Made by a program: the position numbers and the translations under genes
From: an uncultured Prevotellaceae bacterium
GTDB lineage: Bacteria; Bacteroidota; Bacteroidia; Bacteroidales; Bacteroidaceae
Direction of reading: 5' to 3'
DNA length: 64,000 nucleotides
Assembly: GCA_900317635.1 (NCBI GenBank)
Contig: ONHN01000002.1
Span: 106,863-170,862 of the forward strand
The notes under the pieces: generated by a model
What the model was told of the DNA's origin: nothing
What the model saw: the letters and a program-made list of their open reading frames with translations, nothing else
Database searches by the model: none
Part shown: piece by piece, positions 9,122-18,356 of the stretch
Layout of the letters: each line of letters starts with the position of its first letter
Numbering within the stretch: position 1 is the stretch's first letter

Positions 9122-10000
9122 TTATTTTACCGGTCGGTTGTTCACGTCGAGCGAGTCGAGCTGCTGCGCCTGTACGCGCAGGGAGTCTATCTCGGCGCGA
9201 TAGGGCGTAGTTATTACAGCTACGTCGCGCAGGTTGGCAAAGTCGGTGCCAAGACGTACGTCGAGCCGATAGCTCTGTCCGTCAGAAGAGTTCTCTACTT
9301 TCGTCACGCGACCCACGAAGATGCCAGGAGGAAAGACCGTGCTGTAGCCGCTGGTCTCTATAATGGCACCACGTTTTACGTCGGCGTAACGAGGCACGTC
9401 GTCAACGTAGGCCGAGAGAAAGTCTTTGCCGTCCCATCCCAGCGAACCGAAATAGTTGGCACCGCGCACGCGGCAGCTGATGCTCGACTTGCGGTTGGTG
9501 GCGGGGATGACGAGGGCGTGGTGAGGAGCCGTCAGATAGACGATGCCCACCGCGCCCGTTCCGGCCACAACGCCCATCTCGGGGCGCACGCCGTCGGCCG
9601 AGCCACGGTCGATAACGAGGTAGTTGTAGGCGCGTTCGGCAGAATTGCTCACGACGTGGGCTTGTATGAGTTTATATCCAGCCAATGTCGCCCGCAGGGT
9701 AGGGCTGTCGGCAGTAGTGTCGTGGCGAAGCCGCAACAGCTCTTCGCGCAAGGCATTGTTCTGTTGTTCCAGCACGATGTTGCGCCGCGTCAGCTCGCCG
9801 TTCACCTCTCGCAACGAAAGAAATTGCTGTCCGCCCGTGTAGAGACCCGCCAACCTGGCTGTGGCACTGTTGGCTGCCGTAAACCACACACTGCCCTGAT
9901 ACGCGTTGAAGCTCACCAGCAGCCATACGCTGACAGCCTCGAGCAACAAAAAGAGTAGCCCGTAGCTGTAGCGACGTATGAATTCAAGAAAGGTATGCAT
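9122..10000 (-). CDS. mreC: Rod shape-determining protein MreC
   Basis: MreC is a bitopic elongasome scaffold that activates PBP2. Its 292 residues have an N-terminal membrane helix (about 11-30). A coiled coil follows ('REVNGELTRRNIVLEQQNNALREELLRLR', about 63-95), then the paired beta-barrel domain with 'VIDRGSADGVRPEMGVVAGTGAVGIVY' and 'GRVTKVENSSDGQSYRLDVRLGTDF'. It lies 68 bp after mreB and 18 bp before mreD on the same strand. Confidence 0.95.
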   Translation of the reverse strand: MHTFLEFIRRYSYGLLFLLLEAVSVWLLVSFNAYQGSVWFTAANSATARLAGLYTGGQQFLSLREVNGELTRRNIVLEQQNNALREELLRLRHDTTADSPTLRATLAGYKLIQAHVVSNSAERAYNYLVIDRGSADGVRPEMGVVAGTGAVGIVYLTAPHHALVIPATNRKSSISCRVRGANYFGSLGWDGKDFLSAYVDDVPRYADVKRGAIIETSGYSTVFPPGIFVGRVTKVENSSDGQSYRLDVRLGTDFANLRDVAVITTPYRAEIDSLRVQAQQLDSLDVNNRPVK

Positions 10001-10068
10001 GGAGCGGAAGCCTCTTCCCTGCCATTTCAGGGGAGAGAAGCGTCAGAGGGGAGAGTGTGAGGGTTCGC

Positions 10069-11106
10069 CTATCTCATCAGGAACGTATAGTCGTTAACGT
10101 GCTTTAGAGCCTTGCCCGTGCCCTTTGCCACGCAAAGCAGCGGCTCGTCGGCCACGTGGAAAGGAATGTGGATTTTGTCCGTCAGGCGTTTGTCGAGGCC
10201 GCGCAGGAGCGCGCCGCCGCCCGTGAGGTAGATGCCGTTGTGCACGATGTCGGCGTAAAGTTCGGGGGGCGTGGCTTCAAGGGCGTTGAGCACGGCCTGC
10301 TCTATGCGGGCGATGCTCTTCTCAAGGCAGTGGGCAATCTCCTGGTAGCATACGGGCACCTCCATGGGGAGCGCCGTGATGCGGTTAGGACCATACACCA
10401 CGTAGTCTTCAGGAATGTTTTCCGTCAGGTCCGTCAGGGCTGCACCCACGTTAATCTTGATGCGTTCGGCCATGCGCTCACTGACTTTCACGTTGTGCTG
10501 TCGACTCATGTATTCCTGGATGTCAGCCGTGAAGTCGTCGCCAGCCATTTTGATGCTCGTATTCGTCACGATGCCGCCCAGCGAAATGACGGCAATCTCC
10601 GTTGTACCGCCACCTATATCGACAATCATGTTGCCCTCGGGCGCATTCACGTCGATGCCTACACCGATGGCGGCAGCCATAGGTTCATATATAAGGTATA
10701 TGTCGCGTCCGCCAGCGTGTTCGGCACTGTCGCGCACGGCGCGTAGCTCCACTTCCGTCGAGCCGCTCGGCACGCCGATGACCATGCGTAGCTGTGGTGA
10801 AAACAGGTTTTTGCCTCTGTGCGCCATGCCTATCAGTCCGCGCATCATTTGCTCGCAGGCATTGAAGTCGGCAATCACGCCGTCGCGCAGCGGGCGTATT
10901 ACGCGAATGCCGCTGTTGGCCTTTTCGTACATAAGTTTGGCCGGGCCGCCCACGGCGCGCACCTTGTCGGAGTGTTGGTCCATGGCGACAACCGATGGCT
11001 CTTCAACCACGATGTTGCCGTCGCCGTCAATGATGATGGTGTTGGCCGTTCCCAAGTCGATGGCCAGCTCCTGTGTAAAAGAGAAAAGTTTTCCGAATAA
11101 GCTCAT
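10069..11106 (-). CDS. mreB: Rod shape-determining actin homologue MreB
   Basis: This bacterial actin positions the elongasome. The ATG at 11106 gives 345 residues starting 'MSLFGKLFSFTQELAIDLGTANT', the family norm. The frame runs back to 11169 without homology. ATPase motifs: phosphate-1 'DLGTANTII', phosphate-2 'MIVDIGGGTTEIAVIS', and adenosine motif 'GIYLTGGGALLRGLD'. It is the first gene of the minus-strand rod-shape operon. A -7 box lies about 128 bp upstream. Confidence 0.97.
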   Translation of the reverse strand: MSLFGKLFSFTQELAIDLGTANTIIIDGDGNIVVEEPSVVAMDQHSDKVRAVGGPAKLMYEKANSGIRVIRPLRDGVIADFNACEQMMRGLIGMAHRGKNLFSPQLRMVIGVPSGSTEVELRAVRDSAEHAGGRDIYLIYEPMAAAIGVGIDVNAPEGNMIVDIGGGTTEIAVISLGGIVTNTSIKMAGDDFTADIQEYMSRQHNVKVSERMAERIKINVGAALTDLTENIPEDYVVYGPNRITALPMEVPVCYQEIAHCLEKSIARIEQAVLNALEATPPELYADIVHNGIYLTGGGALLRGLDKRLTDKIHIPFHVADEPLLCVAKGTGKALKHVNDYTFLMR

Positions 11107-11233
11107 AGCTGTGGCTTTATGCGTTTTTGGTATTGTCCTCGGTGCTTGGCGGCAGGCTGGCTGCGGCATTTGCTGTCCGAAAACATATTGCTGTTTGTGT
11201 CAAGAACAGTGCGCGTCAGCGCGTATTCAGCTG

Positions 11234-11241
11234 CAAAAATA
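11234..11241 (-). promoter_or_regulatory. Probable promoter (-7 box) of the mreB operon
   Basis: On the minus strand this reads TATTTTTG, a match to TAnnTTTG, followed by CAG. No good TTTG is present at the -33 spacing, so the match is partial. Transcription would start near 11227 and leave a leader of about 120 nt. Confidence 0.6.
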
Positions 11242-11403
11242 ACATTTTGACCGCGAAACGGATATGCGCCAGCTTCATTTTTTTTCTCAGATTGATGGAA
11301 ATTCTGAAATTTGTGCCGTGCTGTTTCCTGTGGTGCGCAAACAAGGCAGTTGCTTCCACTCTGCACGAAGAGAGAAATCCTAATTCAAGTTTCGGATGTT
11401 GGA

Positions 11404-11536
11404 GGAGTTAATGGAGTTAAAGGAGTTAAAGAAGTTAAGGACGATACTTTTGATGCCCATGTAACATGCCTATAAGACTATCGTCTTTAACTCCTCAGCA
11501 GCCATAGGCTGCGATAACTCCTTCTAACTCCTTTAA
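11404..11536. repeat. GGAGTTAAA tandem repeat with inverted partner
   Basis: Four 9-nt units (GGAGTTAAT, GGAGTTAAA, GGAGTTAAA, GAAGTTAAG) occupy 11404-11439. Their reverse complement recurs as CTTTAACTCC, AACTCC and AACTCCTTTAAC at 11485-11536. A 13 bp stem can form between 11434-11446 (GTTAAGGACGATA) and 11479-11491, and a small hairpin GCAGCC-ATA-GGCTGC lies at 11498-11512. Confidence 0.85.
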
Positions 11537-11545
11537 CTTTAAAAA

Positions 11546-11577
11546 TTTGCAGGAACGCATGAAAATGCGTAAATTTG
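11546..11577 (+). promoter_or_regulatory. Promoter of etfB-etfA
   Basis: TTTG at 11546-11549 and TAAATTTG at 11570-11577 are separated by 20 bp, a full match to the Bacteroidota sigma-70-type consensus. Transcription should start about 5-8 bp downstream, giving a leader of about 48 nt. Confidence 0.85.
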
Positions 11578-11631
11578 CGGCGCAAAAGAATGCACATACA
11601 ACAACAAACATCCGATAAACACACACATTGC

Positions 11632-12501
11632 ATGAGTTTGAAAATTATTGTACTTGCCAAGCAAGTGCCCGACACGCGCAACGTCGGCCCTGATGCCATG
11701 ACGACTGAGGGGACGGTCAACCGCGCTGCGCTACCTGCCATTTTTAATCCAGAAGACATGAACGCCCTTGAACAGGCCCTGCGCCTGAAGGATGAGTTCC
11801 CCGGTTCAACGGTTCACCTCCTGACGATGGGGCCTGCCCGCGCAACCGACGTCATTCGCGAAGGCCTTTACCGAGGTGCCGACGGCGGCTACCTGCTCAG
11901 CGACCGCGCTTTTGCTGGTGCCGACACGTTGGCCACGAGCTATGCCCTGGCCACGGCGATACGCAAAATCGGCATGCCCGACATCGTGATTGGCGGACGC
12001 CAGGCCATTGACGGCGACACGGCACAAGTGGGACCTCAGGTAGCACAAAAGCTGGGCCTGAACCAGGTGACCTACGTCACGAGCATCGACAGCCTGAAAG
12101 AGGGTCGCATTACCCTGACGCGTCATATCGACGGCGGCGTGGAGCGCGTAGAGGCACCCCTGCCCTTGCTCCTTACAGTCAACGGCGATGCAGCACCTTG
12201 CCGCCCTCGAAACGCAAAACTGCTGATGAAGTACAAGCGCGCTACCGCACCTATGGAGCGCACCGAAAATATGCCCTACGCAGGGGAGTACGAAAAGAAA
12301 CCATACCTCACCGTGACGCAGTGGACCGTGGCCGACATCGACGGCGACTACGAGCAATGTGGCCTTTCGGGCAGCCCGACGAAGGTAAAGGCGGTGCAGA
12401 ACATCTCGTTCAAAGCGAAAGAAAGCAAGCGTCTCACGGCTGCCGATGCAGACGTTGAGGGACTGATTAAAGAATTGCTGGCCGACAACATTATTGGATA
12501 A
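11632..12501 (+). CDS. etfB: Electron transfer flavoprotein beta subunit
   Basis: EtfB binds AMP or FAD and forms the ETF heterodimer that carries electrons to or from acyl-CoA dehydrogenases. The ATG at 11632 gives 289 residues beginning 'MSLKIIVLAKQVPDTRNVGP'. The frame opens at 11575 but that extension overlaps the promoter. Signature segments are 'NPEDMNALEQAL' and 'DIVIGGRQAIDGDTAQVGPQVAQKLGL'. It is followed by etfA and an acyl-CoA dehydrogenase, so the physiological partner is encoded next door. Confidence 0.95.
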   Translation: MSLKIIVLAKQVPDTRNVGPDAMTTEGTVNRAALPAIFNPEDMNALEQALRLKDEFPGSTVHLLTMGPARATDVIREGLYRGADGGYLLSDRAFAGADTLATSYALATAIRKIGMPDIVIGGRQAIDGDTAQVGPQVAQKLGLNQVTYVTSIDSLKEGRITLTRHIDGGVERVEAPLPLLLTVNGDAAPCRPRNAKLLMKYKRATAPMERTENMPYAGEYEKKPYLTVTQWTVADIDGDYEQCGLSGSPTKVKAVQNISFKAKESKRLTAADADVEGLIKELLADNIIG

Positions 12502-12612
12502 AGTGTACTAAGTTAGTGTTGGAAGGTTGAAGGGTTGAAAGCCCGAAAGAAACGCAATCCTCGGCCCGTTTTAACGTCCAACGCTATAATCCCATACGAA
12601 TATAATATATAT

Positions 12613-13635
12613 ATGAACAACGTTTTTGTTTACTGTGAGACGGAAGGGGCTACGATAGCCGAAGTCTCTCAAGAACTCCTGACGAAGGGTCGCAAGCTGG
12701 CTAACGAGCTGGGGGTGCAGTTGCACGCCGTCGTAGCAGGCAGCGACATTAAAAATAAAGTGGAGAAGCAAATTCTGCCTTATGGTGTTGACAAGCTTTT
12801 CGTCTTCGACGCACCAGGGCTTTTTCCCTACACCTCCAAACCGCATACCGACATCCTCGTAGAACTCTTCAAACGCGAAAAACCGCAGATTTGCTTGATG
12901 GGTGCCACGGTGATAGGGCGCGACCTCGGACCCCGTGTCAGCTCTTCGCTCACCAGCGGATTGACGGCCGACTGCACACAACTCGAAATTGGCGACTACG
13001 ACGACAAGAAAGCTGGCCGCCACTACGAAGGCTTGCTCTATCAAATTCGTCCGGCCTTCGGCGGCAACATCGTGGCTACGATTGTTAACCCCGACCATCG
13101 TCCGCAAATGGCCACGGTGCGTTCGGGCGTGATGAAAGCCGAAGTGCTCGATGAGGCCTACGCAGGTGAAGTGGTCTATGAAGACGTGGCAGCTTTCGTA
13201 CCTGCCGAGGACTACGTGGTGAAGGTGATAGAGCGCCACGTAGAAGCTGCAAAAAACAACCTTAAAGGTGCTCCCATCATCGTAGCTGGCGGCTATGGTG
13301 TGGGTTCTAAAGAGGGCTTCGACCTCCTGCGCCGATTAGCCAAGGAGCTTCATGGCGAAGTGGGAGCCAGTCGTGCTGCCGTCGATGCCGGTTTTTGTGA
13401 ACATGACCTGCAAATCGGCCAGACCGGTGTCACTGTGCGCCCCAAAGTCTATATCGCTTGCGGCATCAGCGGTGCTATTCAGCACGTGGCAGGCATGAAG
13501 GAGAGCGGTATCGTCATTTCTGTCAATACCGACCCCGCCGCACCCATCAATGCCATTGCCGACTATGTCATCACGGGAAGCGTGGAGGACGTAGTACCCA
13601 AAATGATTAAGTATTATAAGGAAAATAGTAAGTAA
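12613..13635 (+). CDS. etfA: Electron transfer flavoprotein alpha subunit
   Basis: EtfA provides the FAD-binding domain of ETF. The ATG at 12613 ('MNNVFVYCETEGATIAEVS') gives 340 residues. The open frame extends to 12535 through an AT-rich, non-homologous leader. The C-terminal FAD domain is complete, with 'GGYGVGSKEGFDLLRRLA', 'GASRAAVDAGF', 'QIGQTGVTVRPKVYIACGISGAIQH' and 'INTDPAAPI'-like 'VNTDPAAPINAIADY'. It lies 111 bp after etfB, presumably in one transcript with it. Confidence 0.96.
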   Translation: MNNVFVYCETEGATIAEVSQELLTKGRKLANELGVQLHAVVAGSDIKNKVEKQILPYGVDKLFVFDAPGLFPYTSKPHTDILVELFKREKPQICLMGATVIGRDLGPRVSSSLTSGLTADCTQLEIGDYDDKKAGRHYEGLLYQIRPAFGGNIVATIVNPDHRPQMATVRSGVMKAEVLDEAYAGEVVYEDVAAFVPAEDYVVKVIERHVEAAKNNLKGAPIIVAGGYGVGSKEGFDLLRRLAKELHGEVGASRAAVDAGFCEHDLQIGQTGVTVRPKVYIACGISGAIQHVAGMKESGIVISVNTDPAAPINAIADYVITGSVEDVVPKMIKYYKENSK

Positions 13636-13743
13636 AGAAAGCAACAAGTTGACAAGTGACGAGTTACAACTTGAAGTTACTTAGGGGCGCTTATCGCTAT
13701 ATCGGCGTAGCCCACATGTCACTTGTAAACGCTCAAAAATCCT

Positions 13744-15450
13744 ATGGCTAACTCATATAAAGACCATCCCGAGCTACGATTTGAGCTCAACCACCCCATG
13801 ATGAAGCGTATCGTGGAACTGAAAGAACGCAACTTCCGCGATAAAGACGCATTCGACTATGCGCCGCAAGACTTTGCCGACGCTATGGACAGCTACGACC
13901 GCGTGTTGGAAGTAGTGGGCGATATCACGGCCAATATCATCGGCGAAAACGCTGAAAGCGTTGACCTTGAAGGGCCCCACCACGAAGGCAACCGCGTGCG
14001 CTATGCCAGCGGCACCACCGCCAACATGCAGGCCATGGTCTGCGCTGGTATGAATGGCATGACGATGCCCCGACGCTATGGCGGACTGAATTTCGCCATG
14101 ACGCCCTACACGATGTGTGCTGAAATCGTAGCTTCGAAAGATGCTGGATTCAGCAACATCTGGAGCTTGCAGGACTGCGTAGAAACCCTCTACGAGTTTG
14201 GATCTGAAGACCAACACCAGCGTTTCATCCCTCGCGTTTGCGCCGGCGAAACGATGTCGATGGACCTCACCGAACCCGATGCTGGTAGCGACCTGCAAAG
14301 CGTGATGCTCAAGGCCACCTACGACGAGAAGGAAGACTGCTGGCGACTGAACGGTGTGAAGCGCTTCATCACCAATGGCGATGCCGACATCCACCTCGTG
14401 TTGGCGCGTTCCGAAGAAGGCACCACCGACGGACGCGGCCTTTCTATGTTTATCTACGACAAGCGCCAGGGCGGTGTCAACGTGCGACGCATCGAAAACA
14501 AACTGGGCATTCACGGCTCGCCTACTTGCGAACTCGTCTATAAAAACGCAAAGGCAGAGCTCTGCGGTAGCACGCGCCTCGGCTTGATAAAGTACGTCAT
14601 GGCACTGATGAACGGTGCGCGCCTCGGCATTGCAGCCCAGAGTGTCGGCATCTCGCAAGCTGCCTACGACGAAGGCCTGGCCTATGCGCAGGACCGCGAG
14701 CAGTTTGGCAAGAAAATCATTGAGATGCCCGCCGTTTACGATATGCTGGCACGCATCAAGGCCAAGCTCGATGCTGGTCGCGCCTTGCTCTACCAGTGTA
14801 GCCGCTACGTAGATATATATAAGGCACTCGACGACATCGCCCGCGAACGCAAGCTCGAGGCCGACGAAAAGCAAGAGCAAAAGAAGTTTGCACGCTTGGC
14901 CGATGCCCTCACGCCCCTGGCTAAGGGCATGAACTCCGAGTATTGCAACCAAAACACCTACGACGCACTCCAAATTCATGGCGGCTCGGGCTTTATGCTC
15001 GACTATCCCATACAGCGCTACTATCGCGATGCTCGCATCACGTCTATCTACGAAGGTACCACGCAGTTGCAGGTAGTAGCCGCCATTCGCTACGTCACCA
15101 ACGGCACCTATCTTTCGATGATTCGCGAGTGGGAACAAGCCGAGGTTTCCGATGCCTTGAAGCCTCTTCAAGCACAAGCCGTGAAGCTGGCCGACCGCTA
15201 CGAGCAGGCCGTGGCACGCGTAAAGGAAGCTGCCAACCAGAGCTATCAAGACCTCTGCGCACGTCACCTCGTCGAGATGGCTGGCGAACTCATCATGCTT
15301 CACCTCTTGCTCCACAACGCTACGCAGGCACCCGAGCTCTTTTTGAAATCTGCCCGCGTCTATGCACGCTTCGTCGCCTCCAACGTGGCCGCTCATAGCA
15401 CCTTTGTCGAGAGCCTTAGCGCCGGCGACGTGCTGGATTATCAAGCCTGA
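13744..15450 (+). CDS. Acyl-CoA dehydrogenase (long form with C-terminal extension)
   Basis: This FAD enzyme oxidises acyl-CoA or, with ETF, reduces enoyl-CoA. Its 568 residues carry the N-terminal helical domain, the 'DLTEPDAGSDLQSV' substrate/FAD segment (about residues 176-189), the middle beta domain and the C-terminal helices. Glu437 in 'SIYEGTTQLQ' sits where butyryl/short-chain enzymes carry the catalytic base. A further C-terminal helical extension (about 450-568) makes it longer than the about 380 residues of classical enzymes. Its neighbours etfB and etfA supply the electron carrier. The chain-length specificity cannot be read from sequence. Confidence 0.92.
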   Translation: MANSYKDHPELRFELNHPMMKRIVELKERNFRDKDAFDYAPQDFADAMDSYDRVLEVVGDITANIIGENAESVDLEGPHHEGNRVRYASGTTANMQAMVCAGMNGMTMPRRYGGLNFAMTPYTMCAEIVASKDAGFSNIWSLQDCVETLYEFGSEDQHQRFIPRVCAGETMSMDLTEPDAGSDLQSVMLKATYDEKEDCWRLNGVKRFITNGDADIHLVLARSEEGTTDGRGLSMFIYDKRQGGVNVRRIENKLGIHGSPTCELVYKNAKAELCGSTRLGLIKYVMALMNGARLGIAAQSVGISQAAYDEGLAYAQDREQFGKKIIEMPAVYDMLARIKAKLDAGRALLYQCSRYVDIYKALDDIARERKLEADEKQEQKKFARLADALTPLAKGMNSEYCNQNTYDALQIHGGSGFMLDYPIQRYYRDARITSIYEGTTQLQVVAAIRYVTNGTYLSMIREWEQAEVSDALKPLQAQAVKLADRYEQAVARVKEAANQSYQDLCARHLVEMAGELIMLHLLLHNATQAPELFLKSARVYARFVASNVAAHSTFVESLSAGDVLDYQA

Positions 15451-15518
15451 AGCAAAAACGGAGAAAAACCCACTCAGATCCTCTCCCAAGGGGGTAGCTC
15501 TTTGAAAGAGGTACGTCT

Positions 15519-15576
15519 GTTAGTATCTACTCCCCTCTCGCCCTTTAGGGGAGAGAGGGGTAGGGGGAGAGAGGGG
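15519..15576. repeat. GC-rich intergenic hairpin with GTTAGTATCTACTCC tag (copy 1)
   Basis: GTTAGTATCTACTCC (15519-15533) leads into a C-run/G-run hairpin around CCCTCTCGCCCTTTAGGGG and GAGAGGGG. The exact 15-mer recurs inverted at 18211-18225 beside a similar hairpin. It sits between the acyl-CoA dehydrogenase and xth and may terminate transcription. Confidence 0.7.
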
Positions 15577-15600
15577 CTTCTCGTCACTTAATCAACACCT

Positions 15601-16359
15601 ATGCTAAAGTTTATATCTTGGAATGTCAACGGCCTGCGAGCCTGCGACGGCAAGGGCTTTCGCGAAACCTTTGCCGCACTCGATGCTGATGCCTTCTGCT
15701 TGCAAGAAACGAAGATGCAAGCGGGGCAGCTAGACATGAGCTTCCCTGGCTACGAAAGTTATTGGAACTATGCCGAGAAGAAAGGCTATAGCGGCACGGC
15801 CATCTTCACGCGGCTGAAGCCCCTGCAAGTGCTCACCTCCTTTGGCGAGGACGAGCACGACCACGAAGGGCGCGTCGTAGCGCTCGAGTTTGATGCCTGC
15901 TGGCTCGTCACGGTCTATGTGCCTAATTCGCAGGATGGTCTGCGTCGCCTTGACTATCGCATGCGCTTCGACGAATGCCTGCGGCGTTTCCTTCTGCGCT
16001 TGGATGCGCAGAAACCCGTTGTCGTTTGCGGAGACCTGAACGTGGCCCACCAAGAGATAGACCTCAAAAACCCCAAGAGCAATCGGCGCAACGCTGGTTT
16101 CACCGACGAGGAGCGCGAGAGTTTCAGCCAGCTCCTTTCAGCTGGTTTCACCGACACTTTCCGCCATTTTTATCCCGACCTCAAAGACATCTACAGCTGG
16201 TGGAGCTATCGCTTCAAGGCCCGCGAAAAGAACGCAGGGTGGCGCATCGACTACTTCCTCTGTTCCCAACGCCTCGTCCCGCAGCTCATCGATGCGAAAA
16301 TACACACCGACATCTTTGGCTCTGACCATTGCCCCGTTGAACTCACACTAAACGTTTAA
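15601..16359 (+). CDS. xth: Exodeoxyribonuclease III / AP endonuclease
   Basis: This enzyme cleaves at abasic sites and degrades 3' ends in base-excision repair. The 252 residues fit the ExoIII (EEP) family. Motifs in order are 'FISWNVNGLRAC' (Asn), 'FCLQETKMQ' (metal-binding Glu), 'VVCGDLNVAHQEIDLKNPK' (Asp/Asn) and 'FGSDHCPVEL' (catalytic Asp-His). sppA starts 12 bp downstream, so the two are probably co-transcribed. Confidence 0.96.
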   Translation: MLKFISWNVNGLRACDGKGFRETFAALDADAFCLQETKMQAGQLDMSFPGYESYWNYAEKKGYSGTAIFTRLKPLQVLTSFGEDEHDHEGRVVALEFDACWLVTVYVPNSQDGLRRLDYRMRFDECLRRFLLRLDAQKPVVVCGDLNVAHQEIDLKNPKSNRRNAGFTDEERESFSQLLSAGFTDTFRHFYPDLKDIYSWWSYRFKAREKNAGWRIDYFLCSQRLVPQLIDAKIHTDIFGSDHCPVELTLNV

Positions 16360-16371
16360 TTCCATATCGCT

Positions 16372-18147
16372 ATGAAAGAATTTTTCAAGTACGTCTTAGC
16401 CACCATCACAGGCATGCTGCTTATGGGCATCCTGGTGTGTGGTATGTTCTTTATGATGATGGTTTCTGCCATGATGGCAGGAGAGCAAAAGCCATCGCTC
16501 CACGACGATAGCGTGCTCCACCTTCAGCTCAACGGTATGCTCACCGAGCGAGCCACGTCCGACCCCATGTCTTTCCTTTTGGGTAGTTCTGACATGGAGT
16601 CAATAGGCCTTAACGATATGGTGAAAGCCTTGAAGGTGGCTGCTAAGGACAAGCATATCAAAGGTGTTTACCTCGAGGCAGGTGTGCTGGGAGCCGACTT
16701 TGCGTCAATCCAAGAGTTGCGCAAGGCCATTCTCGATTTTAAGAAGAGCGGCAAGTTCGTTTATGCTTACGGCGATGCCTATACGCAAGGGTGCTACTAC
16801 GTTTGCTCCGCTGCCGACAAGCTCTATCTCAACCCCAGCGGCCTGATAGAGTGGCAAGGTCTTGCCAGCCAACCTATGTTCTATAAGGACTTGCTCGAAA
16901 AGTTGGGCGTGAAGATGCAAGTGTTCAAAGTGGGTACGTACAAGAGTGCCGTCGAGCCGTTCACGCGCACCGACATGAGTCCCGAAAACCGTGAGCAGGT
17001 GCAAGTCTTCATCGACGACATTTGGAAAAACGTTATTGCCGATGTAGCGCAAGGCCGCAAACTTAGTGCCGACACGCTCAACGCTTATGCCAACCGCTAT
17101 GTCTCGTTTGCTGCGCCCGAGGAGTTTGTGAAACTCAAAATGGTGGATGCTCTCTACTACATCGACCAAATGCGCGATGAATTGCGCAAAGCCATTGGCA
17201 ACAAGACGGTGCACCTCGTAGCTGCAAGCGATGTGGCGCGTCTGTATGAAGAAACGGCTGAAACGTCGGACCACGTGGCCGTTTATTTCGCAGAAGGCAC
17301 CATTGTCGACGAAGTGGCGTCACGCTTCGGCGGCATGCGCGAGTTGCAAATCGTAGGGTCGAAAGTCGTTGAAGACCTCGACAAGCTCGCTTCCGACGAA
17401 CACGTTAAAGCCGTTGTACTCCGCATCAATAGCGGAGGTGGTTCGGCATACGCCAGCGAACAAATGTGGCGCGCCATCCAGTTGTTGAAGAAGAAGAAAC
17501 CCGTTGTGGTCTCTATGAGCGGTATGGCTGCCAGCGGCGGTTACTATATGAGCTGTGGTGCAGACTACATCTTTGCCGAACCCACCACGCTGACGGGTAG
17601 CATCGGCATCTTCGGTATGGTGCCCGATGCAACGGGCCTTCTCACCGACAAGCTCGGGCTGCACTTCGACATCGTCAAGACCAACGAGGCTGCCGACTTT
17701 GGCGCCATGGGACGTCCCTTCAATGCGAACGAGGCTGCCGCTATGCAGCAACACGTAGAGCGAGGCTATGCGCTCTTCCTGAAGCGCGTGGCCGAAGGCC
17801 GCAAAATGAGTGTGGCCGATGTCGATAAGATTGCGCAAGGTCGCGTTTGGACGGGTAGTGCTGCCCTGCCGCTGAAGCTCGTCGATAAGATGGGAACGCT
17901 CGACGACGCCATCGCCGAAGCGGCTACGCGCGCCAAGATGAAGGACAAAACGCAGTTCCGCTCCTATCCCGCGCCCGCACCTTGGTTCGAAGACTTAATG
18001 GACAAGCAAAAGGAACAATACATAGAGCGCGAACTGCGCGCTGTGCTGGGTGCTAACTACACCACGCTCACGTTCCTCTCCAACCTGCAAGGGCGCGCCC
18101 GCCTGCAAGCACGCATCCCCTTCGACCCGAATTTCGTTGGAATGTAG
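16372..18147 (+). CDS. sppA: Signal peptide peptidase SppA, long type
   Basis: This membrane-bound serine protease degrades cleaved signal peptides. The 591 residues match the duplicated 67K-type enzyme. An N-terminal membrane helix lies at about residues 7-31, followed by two tandem ClpP-like domains. The catalytic dyad is visible: Lys191 in 'GTYKSAVEPF' of the first half and Ser388 in 'SGMAASGGYYMSC' of the second. It lies 12 bp after xth. Confidence 0.95.
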   Translation: MKEFFKYVLATITGMLLMGILVCGMFFMMMVSAMMAGEQKPSLHDDSVLHLQLNGMLTERATSDPMSFLLGSSDMESIGLNDMVKALKVAAKDKHIKGVYLEAGVLGADFASIQELRKAILDFKKSGKFVYAYGDAYTQGCYYVCSAADKLYLNPSGLIEWQGLASQPMFYKDLLEKLGVKMQVFKVGTYKSAVEPFTRTDMSPENREQVQVFIDDIWKNVIADVAQGRKLSADTLNAYANRYVSFAAPEEFVKLKMVDALYYIDQMRDELRKAIGNKTVHLVAASDVARLYEETAETSDHVAVYFAEGTIVDEVASRFGGMRELQIVGSKVVEDLDKLASDEHVKAVVLRINSGGGSAYASEQMWRAIQLLKKKKPVVVSMSGMAASGGYYMSCGADYIFAEPTTLTGSIGIFGMVPDATGLLTDKLGLHFDIVKTNEAADFGAMGRPFNANEAAAMQQHVERGYALFLKRVAEGRKMSVADVDKIAQGRVWTGSAALPLKLVDKMGTLDDAIAEAATRAKMKDKTQFRSYPAPAPWFEDLMDKQKEQYIERELRAVLGANYTTLTFLSNLQGRARLQARIPFDPNFVGM

Positions 18148-18182
18148 GGCGGCAGCCCCTCGCTCCGAACCCCTCTTTCTCT

Positions 18183-18225
18183 TTCCCCCTCGCCCCAAAA
18201 GGGTGAGGGGGGAGTAGATACTAAC
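18183..18225. repeat. GC-rich intergenic hairpin with GTTAGTATCTACTCC tag (copy 2, inverted)
   Basis: CCCCCTCGCCC-CAAAA-GGGTGAGGGGGG is followed by GGAGTAGATACTAAC (18211-18225), the exact reverse complement of 15519-15533. It lies just after sppA and probably acts as its terminator. Confidence 0.7.
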
Positions 18226-18356
18226 CGCGTGAAGCCATCAGCGTTGTTCCTCTAACGGCGTTGTTCTGTATGTTGCCACACCATGGCAATCTCATCGCAG
18301 CTAAAGGTTACCCCCCTCCCTCCTTTTTTTAGGGGGGACCATAGTTTTAACCTCTA

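Larger units (their letters stand above)
11107..11631. other. Divergent intergenic region between mreB and etfB
   Basis: These 525 bp without a gene hold, in order, the mreB promoter, a block of 9-nt direct repeats with a mirrored partner (11404-11536), and the etfB promoter. No open frame here has recognisable homology. Confidence 0.8.

Noticed and set aside
13774-15489. A 571-codon open frame opposite the acyl-CoA dehydrogenase
   Set aside because: A shadow frame with no recognisable motifs. The plus strand encodes all dehydrogenase signatures.
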